From: Candidatus Fibrimonadales bacterium | GTDB lineage: Bacteria > Fibrobacterota > Fibrobacteria > Fibrobacterales > Fibrobacteraceae | NCBI GenBank assembly: GCA_009777135.1 | Contig: WRMM01000144.1 | Coordinates: forward strand, 1 to 5,828 | Reading direction: 5' to 3' | DNA: 5,828 nucleotides | Shown here: positions 1 through 5,352 of the stretch, piece after piece | How the letters are laid out: every line of letters begins with the position of its first letter | Position numbering within the stretch: position 1 is the stretch's first letter | Notes under the pieces: generated by a model | What the model was told of the DNA's origin: nothing | The model's database searches: none | What the model saw: the letters and a program-made list of their open reading frames with translations, nothing else | Made by a program: the position numbers and the translations under genes

Positions 1-82
1 GCTTGGCGAAATGCTGAATTCAAAACTGCAGCCACGCGCGCCGCTGCTAGCGCCCGTCCAGAACGCAGCGAACGCTAGCTGA
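1..82 (+). CDS. Possible 3' end of an upstream gene (partial)
   Basis: Two frames are open from the window edge. Frame 2 reads LGEMLNSKLQPRAPLLAPVQ and continues to a TGA at 80-82. Frame 1 ends in TAG at 76-78 with an Ala/Arg-rich, less protein-like sequence. I prefer frame 2 for its mixed composition. The stretch from about 30 to 80 is clearly more GC-rich than the rest of the window, so it may instead be non-coding. It holds two copies of the palindromic hexamer GCTAGC (46-51 and 74-79), which could pair as a 7-bp stem, but no T-run follows to make a terminator. No function can be assigned from about 26 residues. Confidence 0.3.
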   Translation, partial: LGEMLNSKLQPRAPLLAPVQNAANAS

Positions 83-94
83 TTGGAAGAAAAA

Positions 95-106
95 ATTTCT
101 AAATTA
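95..106 (+). promoter_or_regulatory. AT-rich start-proximal box before the first lipoprotein gene
   Basis: ATTTCTAAATTA lies 5 nt before the ATG at 112. It resembles the boxes TTTTCTATATTT and TTTACTAAATTA found before other genes here. No ribosome binding site sits at a usable distance: the nearest purine run, GGAAGA at 85-90, is about 21 nt upstream. I read the box as a -10-like promoter element giving a leaderless or nearly leaderless mRNA. This is the weakest match of the set. Confidence 0.35.
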
Positions 107-111
107 AAGTT

Positions 112-528
112 ATGCGTTATTTACTTTTCATTTCAATTTTCGCAGCTTTAATTGGCTGCAAGCCTGAGGAGTATGAGCCTCTGGTTATTTTGGGGCATGG
201 ATGGGATGCTTCTGCAAAAATTACTACGGATACAACTTCGGCGTTCAAAGCGAATGATGTGATAGTTATCCAATTGGATAATGGGAACAAGCCGTTTAAA
301 GTTTCCGAGGTTGAGCTGAGAATTTATCAAGGTGAAACAGACCGCATTTTATTCAAGCGTGCCCAATCTGTTAGAGACAAAGATGCCAAAGCCGTTGTAA
401 AAGGCCCTGATTTTAAACCTTTAACCGCAAGAGAGATTTTGCGAACCTCAACTCCGGGCACTTACCGCATAGCATTCGCCGCTGGCGATTCAATTATAGC
501 GGAAAAGAGGATGGAGCTGGTTAGATGA
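112..528 (+). CDS. Small lipoprotein of unknown function
   Basis: A 138-residue protein with a short type II signal peptide: positive MR at the N terminus, a hydrophobic stretch (residues 3-14) and the lipobox L13-I14-G15-C16. Cys16 would be lipidated and the mature protein anchored in a membrane. The residue after Cys is Lys, not Asp, so outer-membrane sorting or surface exposure is plausible, but that sorting rule comes from proteobacteria. The mature part alternates short beta-prone segments (around 41-82 and 115-136) and resembles a single beta-sandwich, but I recognise no family. Its stop codon overlaps the start of the next lipoprotein gene (ATGA), indicating one operon and probable translational coupling. 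The start is set by the signal peptide; it lacks a ribosome binding site and follows an AT-rich box. Confidence 0.85.
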   Translation: MRYLLFISIFAALIGCKPEEYEPLVILGHGWDASAKITTDTTSAFKANDVIVIQLDNGNKPFKVSEVELRIYQGETDRILFKRAQSVRDKDAKAVVKGPDFKPLTAREILRTSTPGTYRIAFAAGDSIIAEKRMELVR

Positions 529-1430
529 GAGTGGCTAGCGTAATAGCAGCATTCTTTTTAGCTTCTTGTTTTGGGGAGAAAAGCTTTCATGTTAGCTATG
601 ATTTGAGCGCTCCTGTTAAGGTTGAGGTTATGGCGCAGAGCCATTATGCCACTATGGATGGAGAGGTTGAGCAGCTTGGCACCAGAACTAGAATATATTT
701 TACAAATGAGTATAGCCAAGATGGCGAAATGCTTCACCTTGAAAGGACTTTTATTTCCGATGCCTCGGAAGGTTATTTGAAAAGGTCTTACCCGCCTGAG
801 CTTGCTTACCGAACTCCGCATTTAAAACTTTCTGCGCAAGGCTTTAGAGTTATGGATATAAAAGGCTACGAAGATTTTGATTCCGCCGTGGTTGCAAAAA
901 TTGCCATACCAGACAGATGGAAAAATCAAATAAGCCGAATGACTCGCCAAATAGATTTAGACCGCATAGAAAGACGGCGCTGGGAAATAACCCACTTGCT
1001 TTTGGGCGAAGTTCCCTTGAACAGGAATATAACGGAAATGCTTAAATCTCAGGGACGCTTGCCTGTGCTGCCAAATGCAGAAATAGATTCCGTGGCAACA
1101 AGGGGTTTTAGGAATATAAATGGCCAAAGATGCTTTGAATATACGGTTTATTTGCAAGAAAAAGAACCTTTCCCTTATTTTATATGGGAACAGCATGTGA
1201 ACTCTGTTAAATCTGGCATGCCTTTTAAGAGCTATCATCCAAAAGAGGCTGTGTATCAAAACCGCTATGATGTTGCTTTAAATGTGGAAAACGGCATCCC
1301 TTGCAGAGAATATGAGCTGAAATACGGCATTCACGGCATGAAAAATCCCGAGACTGGCGATTCCGTGACCTTCAAAAGCCAGATTTCGCATGAGAGATTC
1401 TATAATTTACCCTTGCCCGGAACTCATTGA
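525..1430 (+). CDS. Lipoprotein of unknown function, 301 residues
   Basis: The protein begins with a type II signal peptide and lipobox L12-A13-S14-C15, followed by FGEK, so it should be a membrane-anchored lipoprotein. The mature region is mixed charged and aromatic with many beta-prone stretches and no recognisable catalytic motif. Two further cysteines (around 203 and 260) could pair after export. The ATG at 525 overlaps the previous stop by four bases and has GGAG at 513-516, 8 nt upstream, unlike the first gene of the pair. This fits a downstream operon gene using Shine-Dalgarno initiation. The last 59 bases overlap, on the opposite strand, the end of the convergent serine hydrolase gene. 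The two adjacent lipoproteins may act together in the envelope; this is inferred only from operon structure. Confidence 0.88.
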   Translation: MRVASVIAAFFLASCFGEKSFHVSYDLSAPVKVEVMAQSHYATMDGEVEQLGTRTRIYFTNEYSQDGEMLHLERTFISDASEGYLKRSYPPELAYRTPHLKLSAQGFRVMDIKGYEDFDSAVVAKIAIPDRWKNQISRMTRQIDLDRIERRRWEITHLLLGEVPLNRNITEMLKSQGRLPVLPNAEIDSVATRGFRNINGQRCFEYTVYLQEKEPFPYFIWEQHVNSVKSGMPFKSYHPKEAVYQNRYDVALNVENGIPCREYELKYGIHGMKNPETGDSVTFKSQISHERFYNLPLPGTH

Positions 1431-2394
1431 TTCTGTTTGCGTTTGGTTTTCTGCGCGGATAGGTGCAATTGCTGAGGAGAACGAAGCATAGTTTGTCTTT
1501 TGGTTTGCAAATAAAGCTGGTGCCGGTAAAGCCGGTTTTTCCAAAAATAGCTTCGCCTCTTTCTATTTTGCCCATGAATTTTGGATTGTTCAGTTCAAAG
1601 CCAAGCGCAGTGCAATTTCCCGATTTTTCTAAAGCGTTTTTTGTTAATTTTTCAATTAGGAATTTAGATTCTAGAATGTGTTCCAGAAAGGTTAAAATAT
1701 CTGCGGCTGTGCTAAAAATGCCTGCGGAGCCTACTGCTTTGAATTCTTGTTCCAGCTTCCATGCGCTTTCATCGTGGGTTTCGCCTTTTAGTTCTCTGCC
1801 TCGCCATGGGCAGATTTCTGTGGGGATTATGCGGTCTGCTGAGGTCCATTCAAGCGGTCGCCAGCCTGTGTTTTGCATTTTCAGCGGTTCAAAAACTTTT
1901 TCTTTTGCAAGTTTGTCCAATGGCATTTTGTAAATGCTTTCCAAAACTTTGCCAAGCAAAATGCTGTTTGCATTTCCGTAGCTGAATAATTGCCCCGGCG
2001 GTATTTCAAATTTATGCGCGCAAATACGCTTCCAAATTTCCAAAGGTGGCAAATCTTTCAAGGAACTCATTGGAAAGCGGTAGTCTAGAGAATGAGTCAG
2101 CAGGTGAAAAATTTTTGCCTCGCCGTTTTGAAAATCTGCCAGAATTTCTGCAACGGGAGTTTCCAAACTTAGCAAATTATTTTCTATTGCCCTCAACGCA
2201 AGATAGCTGGTAGGCATTGATTTTGTCAAAGAAGCGCAATCAAAAATGCTATCCTCTTCGCAATTAAACGCCAGAATTTCCCTTTCCCCATTTCGAGAAA
2301 CCCCAACACAACAAGCCGAAAACAAACCGCTTTTTACAGATTGCTCACATATTTTACTTAACTCAACTCCCAACTCTAACCTCTCAACTCTCAA
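1372..2394 (-). CDS. Beta-lactamase-fold serine hydrolase (class C / PBP-like family)
   Basis: A 340-residue protein of the beta-lactamase-related serine hydrolase family. Visible motifs are the nucleophile motif S55-L-T-K58, the YxN-type motif Y139-G-N141, the family signature HLLTHS (97-102), a THDESAW segment (207-212) leading to GSAGIFSTAADIL (222-234), and K286-T-G288 in FGKTGFTGTS. The C-terminal LLSNCTYPRRKP...INEFR segment matches the usual end of these enzymes, so the overlap with the convergent lipoprotein gene is real. Members hydrolyse beta-lactams, D-amino-acid peptides or esters; the substrate here is unknown. No signal peptide is visible, so it is probably cytoplasmic. The start is unusual: an in-frame TGA lies at 2398-2400 and no ATG or GTG occurs before the catalytic serine. 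The choices are TTG at 2392-2394 or TTG at 2371-2373, both inside a heptamer repeat. The second has GAGAGG 6 nt upstream (complement of 2380-2385) and still leaves a normal N-terminal helix. The gene follows the PHP hydrolase gene in the same direction. Confidence 0.92.
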   Translation of the reverse strand: MRVERLELGVELSKICEQSVKSGLFSACCVGVSRNGEREILAFNCEEDSIFDCASLTKSMPTSYLALRAIENNLLSLETPVAEILADFQNGEAKIFHLLTHSLDYRFPMSSLKDLPPLEIWKRICAHKFEIPPGQLFSYGNANSILLGKVLESIYKMPLDKLAKEKVFEPLKMQNTGWRPLEWTSADRIIPTEICPWRGRELKGETHDESAWKLEQEFKAVGSAGIFSTAADILTFLEHILESKFLIEKLTKNALEKSGNCTALGFELNNPKFMGKIERGEAIFGKTGFTGTSFICKPKDKLCFVLLSNCTYPRRKPNANRINEFRARVNYRISHAKSGF

Positions 2395-2447
2395 CTCTCA
2401 ACTCCCAACTCCCAACTCTAACCTCTCAACTCTCAACTCTCAACTAG
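2364..2447. repeat. Heptanucleotide tandem array, 12 units in two 42-bp blocks
   Basis: On the + strand the array reads as twelve consecutive 7-mers: CAACTCC, CAACTCT, AACCTCT, CAACTCT, CAACTCT, CAACTCC, then the same order again, ending in CAACTAG. Positions 2364-2403 are identical to 2406-2445, so a six-heptamer block was duplicated. A degenerate unit (CTTAACT, 2357-2363) borders it. The array forms the junction between two - strand genes. The PHP hydrolase gene ends inside it, its TGA being the complement of 2433-2435, and the serine hydrolase gene starts inside it. Seven is not a multiple of three, so unit gain or loss changes frame. It resembles the short heptanucleotide repeats known from cyanobacteria and other bacteria. 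Confidence 0.95.
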
Positions 2448-3890
2448 AAGTTCACATTTACCATGCTCAACAAAAAACATCGCAGAAGTCATTGCGAATT
2501 TTCCGCAGTTCGTTTCGCATTCTGCTCTCACGTAAAGGCTGTCGTTTAAATGGATTTCAAAATCAAAATTCAGGGAATTGCTTATTTGCATTTCTTCTTT
2601 TTTTTCAATGCCGTCTTTTCCCCTGAAAATAGCTATGCTCAAAAATTTGCCGAAATCTTCTGTGCTTTTTGCATGCAAAAGAAATTTGCCTTCTTCGCTT
2701 TTTTCAAACCAAAGCGCTGGACCATCGGTTATGTAAAGGTTTTCTGGTATTTCGCTGAAAGGAGTTTTGCCTGTGTTTGGAATTACCGTTCTCACAACCC
2801 CAAAAACATGTTCTTGATTGTGCTTCAAGCTCCAAAACGGTTTTTTAACGGCAGTGTAGCTGTTCAAATCGCCGTGCGCATCGTTTCCGCCAAGCGGCAA
2901 AAGTTTGTGCCCTGATAGCAGGCACTTAATCCAGAGTTTGCGTCCCTCGTAAAAATCACGCCCTCTAAACCCATTCCAAAATTCAATGCCGCTGATTTTA
3001 TTTTCCGTTAAATCTTTGTAGCTCCAATGCCCTCTTTTTAGCAGCAATTTTTCTGCAGTGAGCATTTGCAATTTTGGGTGCGCCGCAAAGCAGAAAACTC
3101 CGCTTTTTTCAATGGCTTTGCAAATAGGCAAATCTGGGTCTGTATTCCACCATCTGCGGCCTCCATCCCCATGGCCTTCCACGTAATTTTCATTGCAGAA
3201 TGCCAATAAATGCACATTTTGCTCATCTGCATTTCCGCATGAGATTTCTTCTCCTGCAACCAATATGGGCATTTCTGCCTCATTCAACTCCGCTGCCTCG
3301 TTCCTCATTTTTTGGAATTTTTTCTCGCTGAGCAAATCGTATGAATGGTCTGTTATGCAAACAAAATCTAAGCCAATGGCTTTTGCGGTTTTTTGCAAAA
3401 CTGAGGGTGCCGCTCCAAATTCCATTGAATCCATGGTGTAGCTTGAATGGCAATGAGTTTCGCCTGCAAGCCAGCCTTCTGGTTTTGGCGGATTTTTTTT
3501 CAGAAAATTTATAATCAATGGCTTAGGCGGCAGAAAAGGATAGTTCCATCTTTCTATGATTTTGTTTTTCCCGTATTTTATAAAGACTTTCAGCATCCAC
3601 AACCCAGAAAGCGGTGGATTTTCAAAATTTAACTCTTCAAAATGGAAGGGTTTGTCGAATTTTTTTTGAATTGGAAATTTGAATTTTATAGCGTCTTCTT
3701 TTGCATTTTTCCATTCGCCGTAAATTTCTTCTATATAAACAGGAAAGCGATGCGCTTTTCTGATTATTAGCCAAGCAGGGCAAGGTAGATTTGGGCAAAC
3801 TTGGAATGGCGCATCAATTAAAATGGTAGGCTCTTTGCGGTAGAGCCTTGAAATGGGGAATTTAAAATGTGTTTCAGCGTAGTGAAGCAT
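2433..3890 (-). CDS. PHP-domain metallohydrolase, CehA/McbA-like
   Basis: A 485-residue protein with a central PHP (polymerase and histidinol phosphatase) domain at about 141-390. The metal-binding motifs appear in the expected order: H146-x-H148 in GETHCHSSYT, D181-H182 in CITDH, E214/E215 in AGEEIS, H227 in NVHLLAF, H271 in FAAHP, and D337-x-H339 in GNDAHG. The set is complete, so an active two- or three-metal hydrolase is expected. Known relatives cleave phosphoesters or, in CehA, carbamate esters; the substrate here is unknown. About 130 residues before and 95 after the PHP core look beta-rich and may be Ig-like accessory domains, as in CehA-type proteins. No signal peptide is evident. 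The ATG at 3888-3890 has no ribosome binding site but has an AT-rich box 6 nt upstream. The last codons and stop are in the heptamer array, and the serine hydrolase gene follows immediately, probably as one transcript. Confidence 0.9.
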   Translation of the reverse strand: MLHYAETHFKFPISRLYRKEPTILIDAPFQVCPNLPCPAWLIIRKAHRFPVYIEEIYGEWKNAKEDAIKFKFPIQKKFDKPFHFEELNFENPPLSGLWMLKVFIKYGKNKIIERWNYPFLPPKPLIINFLKKNPPKPEGWLAGETHCHSSYTMDSMEFGAAPSVLQKTAKAIGLDFVCITDHSYDLLSEKKFQKMRNEAAELNEAEMPILVAGEEISCGNADEQNVHLLAFCNENYVEGHGDGGRRWWNTDPDLPICKAIEKSGVFCFAAHPKLQMLTAEKLLLKRGHWSYKDLTENKISGIEFWNGFRGRDFYEGRKLWIKCLLSGHKLLPLGGNDAHGDLNSYTAVKKPFWSLKHNQEHVFGVVRTVIPNTGKTPFSEIPENLYITDGPALWFEKSEEGKFLLHAKSTEDFGKFLSIAIFRGKDGIEKKEEMQISNSLNFDFEIHLNDSLYVRAECETNCGKFAMTSAMFFVEHGKCELLVES

Positions 3891-3896
3891 TGGGGG

Positions 3897-3908
3897 TAAT
3901 TTAGTAAA
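3897..3908 (-). promoter_or_regulatory. AT-rich start-proximal box before the PHP hydrolase gene
   Basis: Read on the - strand, TTTACTAAATTA is followed by six bases (CCCCCA) and then the ATG. It lies wholly in the 24-bp gap after the toxin stop codon. The spacing is the same as for the two antitoxin genes (4516 and 5567). No Shine-Dalgarno sequence is present. It may give the hydrolase pair its own promoter, separate from the toxin-antitoxin operon. Confidence 0.45.
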
Positions 3909-3914
3909 TTTTCA

Positions 3915-4319
3915 TCATTTTGGAGACTCAGATTCGTCCGCTGTTTCCCATGGATTCCAAATTTTCAAGTTTTCGATATTTTTGAAATCATCAACATTTC
4001 TGGTTATCAAAGCTAAATTATGAACTTGCGCGGTTGCTGCTATAATGGAATCACCGAGACCTACCTTCTTCTTTTGCCTAATCTTTACAGTGGTTTCCAT
4101 TATAGACTTATCTATAAAAAGAATTTTGGCACTGTTCATAAATTTCTTAATGGGACTCAATTGCTGTTCCGTTGCATCTGGCCAACCTAAAGTTTCCATA
4201 TATGTAACTGCAGATATCACTAAAGGAATATCCGCTAGTTTAGATTTTACCGAGCTAGGCGTTGAAGGCTTAAGTATATCAATTATTACATTAGTGTCGA
4301 TTAAAAAATCCTGTTCCAT
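3915..4319 (-). CDS. vapC: PIN-domain toxin, VapC-type
   Basis: A 134-residue PIN-domain protein, the usual size for VapC ribonuclease toxins. The acidic metal-binding residues are present: D8 in FLIDTNVIID, E42 in TYMETLGW, D90 in GLGDSIIAATA and D111 in TRNVDDF. Such toxins cut specific RNAs (tRNA or rRNA loops) when not held by the antitoxin. I chose the ATG at 4317-4319. The ORF extends upstream to an earlier start, but that adds 14 residues before the conserved PIN beginning, and the chosen ATG overlaps the antitoxin gene by 19 bases, typical of coupled toxin-antitoxin translation. The C-terminal tail (ETADESESPK) is acidic and lies beyond the core fold. All catalytic positions are intact, so the toxin is likely functional. 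RNA target unknown. Confidence 0.9.
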   Translation of the reverse strand: MEQDFLIDTNVIIDILKPSTPSSVKSKLADIPLVISAVTYMETLGWPDATEQQLSPIKKFMNSAKILFIDKSIMETTVKIRQKKKVGLGDSIIAATAQVHNLALITRNVDDFKNIENLKIWNPWETADESESPK

Positions 4320-4516
4320 TCGCTTCTCGCTTTTTTGGCATGTTCCTCTAATTTTAAGCAAGTTTCTTCAGGCAATGTCCCAAAAAAATCGCCAAGCGTT
4401 TTTTTCTCTTCCGCTACATTGCTTTTATTCAGCACTCTAAGAATGTTAACGCTTTCCAAATATTGCAAAAGACCAAATGCAATATCATTTTTTATCTCAA
4501 TAGTGGCAGTCGTCAT
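4301..4516 (-). CDS. VapB-like antitoxin partner of the PIN toxin
   Basis: A 71-residue small protein directly upstream of and overlapping the PIN toxin. The N-terminal half (TTATIEIKNDIAFGLLQYLESVNIL) looks like a short beta strand then a helix, as in DNA-binding antitoxins. The C-terminal part (FFGTLPEETCLKLEEHAKKA, then RSEWNRIF) matches the toxin-neutralising tails of antitoxins paired with PIN toxins, which often end in an EEWxR-like motif. Start: ATG at 4514-4516, beginning MTTATIEIK. An upstream GTG at 4544-4546 would place the AT-rich box inside the coding region and add an implausible hydrophobic leader. No ribosome binding site is present. Antitoxins of this class normally repress their own operon, and a perfect palindrome lies about 70 bp upstream. 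Confidence 0.82.
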   Translation of the reverse strand: MTTATIEIKNDIAFGLLQYLESVNILRVLNKSNVAEEKKTLGDFFGTLPEETCLKLEEHAKKARSEWNRIF

Positions 4517-4522
4517 AGGAAC

Positions 4523-4534
4523 AAATATAGAAAA
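4523..4534 (-). promoter_or_regulatory. AT-rich start-proximal box before the antitoxin gene
   Basis: On the - strand TTTTCTATATTT is followed by six bases (GTTCCT) and the antitoxin ATG. The core TATATT matches the -10 consensus TATAAT at five of six positions. Transcription starting about 7 nt after it would begin at the A of the ATG, giving a leaderless mRNA. I see no good -35 hexamer 16-18 bp upstream. The identical 12-mer with identical spacing precedes the second antitoxin gene at 5567. Confidence 0.5.
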
Positions 4535-4585
4535 TTTTAGGAACACTCACCATGCCCTTGTGCTGTGGGGGGCAGGTCCATACCG

Positions 4586-4607
4586 TTCCTAGCAATAACG
4601 CTAGGAA
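4586..4607. promoter_or_regulatory. Perfect palindrome upstream of the toxin-antitoxin operon
   Basis: TTCCTAGC (4586-4593) and GCTAGGAA (4600-4607) form a perfect 8-bp inverted repeat around AATAAC. No T-run follows on either strand, so it is a poor intrinsic terminator. It sits between two AT-rich boxes (4523-4534 and 4640-4651), upstream of the antitoxin. An operator for the antitoxin complex is one reading; a remnant of a dispersed palindromic repeat is another. Confidence 0.4.
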
Positions 4608-4639
4608 AATATAATTCCTGAAAATAAGTCACTGGTCGG

Positions 4640-4651
4640 AAATATAGTAAA
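4640..4651 (-). promoter_or_regulatory. Distal AT-rich box upstream of the toxin-antitoxin operon
   Basis: On the - strand this reads TTTACTATATTT, identical to the box before the PD-(D/E)XK gene. It is about 125 bp before the antitoxin ATG, with the palindrome between. It may be a second promoter giving a longer leader. Seven bases after it is a GTG that opens a 31-codon frame ending at 4537, whose coding status I doubt. Confidence 0.35.
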
Positions 4652-4676
4652 TTAAGCAATGATTAACTCAATGTTT

Positions 4677-4704
4677 GGGAGTGGGGAATGGGGAGTAGGG
4701 GGTA
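4677..4704 (+). repeat. G-rich degenerate heptamer array, possible G-quadruplex
   Basis: Four 7-mers in a row on the + strand: GGGAGTG, GGGAATG, GGGAGTA, GGGGGTA. The G runs (3, 4, 4, 5) with loops of 3, 3 and 4 bases satisfy the usual intramolecular G-quadruplex pattern. The unit is close to GGGAGTT, the complement of the CAACTCC unit in the 2364-2447 array, so both arrays probably belong to one repeat class. It starts 13 nt beyond the stop codon of the PD-(D/E)XK gene, on the template side of that gene's transcript. Confidence 0.75.
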
Positions 4705-4716
4705 TTGTGATTGTGC

Positions 4717-5310
4717 TCAATAAGCTTTCAATTCTCCTTTCAATTCAACGGAATCGCCTTTCTGCCCGATTATGCCAATACCATACGTGCTTGCCCGGTC
4801 AACAACTTCATCGCTAAAGGAAAAACCCGCTATGCCAAGGTAGGCTGCGTAACCTTGAAATTCAGGAAAATATTTTTTGAATTTCTCTATTTTCTCTTCC
4901 GCAAGTTCCTTTACTGCACTTGGATGTATCCTGTTTTTCACCTCTATCAATGCAACGCTGTCGCCATTAACCAAAGCGATATCGAATTCCACTTTATCTG
5001 TTTTGCCTCTGTACTTTAGATTGGGAATCATTTCATCATATTTAACATGGCCGAATTTCAGTTTTTCCCGAAACGCATTTTGGAAGAATTGCTCGGCGTG
5101 GTGGCCAACGTTATTGCCTATGCCTCCAATTCTTTCTCCGATTTCGCGCATTTTGCGGTCAAACTCTTCAGTGCGTTTCTTTTCCTCGGCTTCACGCACT
5201 GCTCTGCGTTGCCTTTCCTCGGCCCAATGCCGTTCGTCTTCGGCTTTGAAACGTTCAAAACTTTCAAACAAAAGCTGTATCCTTCTGTCAAATTCTTCTG
5301 CTGTAGTCAT
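4717..5310 (-). CDS. Coiled-coil protein with PD-(D/E)XK nuclease-like domain
   Basis: A 197-residue protein. Residues 1-62 are rich in E, K and R and predict a coiled coil, with a near repeat EEFDRRI (5-11) and EEFDRKM (48-54). A GGIGNNVGHHAEQFFQNAF linker (62-80) precedes the nuclease-like core, which carries D110 in VEFDIALV and E123-V-K125 in ALIEVKNRI, the D...ExK signature of the PD-(D/E)XK fold; E73 could be a further acidic residue. This layout matches widespread uncharacterised proteins (DUF3782-like, a name from memory). Nuclease activity is inferred only from the motif. The start is ATG at 5308-5310, since AAGGAG (complement of 5319-5324) lies 8 nt upstream; an upstream in-frame TTG would run through that site. 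Next to two toxin-antitoxin genes, it may belong to a defence or mobile-gene cluster, but such genes also occur alone. Confidence 0.85.
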   Translation of the reverse strand: MTTAEEFDRRIQLLFESFERFKAEDERHWAEERQRRAVREAEEKKRTEEFDRKMREIGERIGGIGNNVGHHAEQFFQNAFREKLKFGHVKYDEMIPNLKYRGKTDKVEFDIALVNGDSVALIEVKNRIHPSAVKELAEEKIEKFKKYFPEFQGYAAYLGIAGFSFSDEVVDRASTYGIGIIGQKGDSVELKGELKAY

Positions 5311-5318
5311 AAAAAAAT

Positions 5319-5324
5319 CTCCTT
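5319..5324 (-). promoter_or_regulatory. Strong ribosome binding site of the PD-(D/E)XK gene
   Basis: AAGGAG on the - strand with an 8-nt spacer of T-rich sequence before the ATG at 5308-5310. It fixes the start at that ATG. It is the clearest Shine-Dalgarno sequence in the window and contrasts with the SD-less starts at 112, 3890, 4516 and 5567. Confidence 0.8.
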
Positions 5325-5329
5325 GTAGC

Positions 5330-5341
5330 AAATATAGTAAA
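5330..5341 (-). promoter_or_regulatory. AT-rich box before the PD-(D/E)XK gene
   Basis: TTTACTATATTT on the - strand, 19 nt before the ATG. Here the box is further from the start codon and the extra space holds a ribosome binding site. This fits the box being a -10-like promoter element rather than a translation signal: when a leader is present the box moves upstream. Confidence 0.5.
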
Positions 5342-5352
5342 GTACAACGCCA

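Noticed and set aside
1463..1933. A 156-codon + strand ORF inside the serine hydrolase gene
   Set aside because: It is antisense to a gene with intact catalytic motifs and reads as a Ser/Phe-rich shadow.
2371..2394. Phase-variable on/off switch of the serine hydrolase by heptamer slippage
   Set aside because: The ribosome-site-like purines and TTG codons recur in every unit, so unit change need not turn the gene off. I kept only the weaker claim of altered initiation.
4317..4361. Longer N terminus for the PIN toxin
   Set aside because: The extra 14 residues precede the conserved PIN start and are encoded by the antitoxin's 3' end; the internal ATG gives a normal VapC N terminus.
4514..4546. 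Longer antitoxin starting at GTG 4544-4546
   Set aside because: The extension is the translated AT-rich promoter-like box and adds a hydrophobic leader not expected for an antitoxin.
4586..4607. Intrinsic terminator after the PD-(D/E)XK gene
   Set aside because: The stem is perfect but short and no T-run follows in either direction.
4537..4632. A 31-codon - strand frame starting at GTG, 7 nt after the distal AT-rich box
   Set aside because: The box-to-start spacing is attractive, but the peptide is tiny, spans the palindrome and shows no recognisable signal. Random open frames of this length are common.
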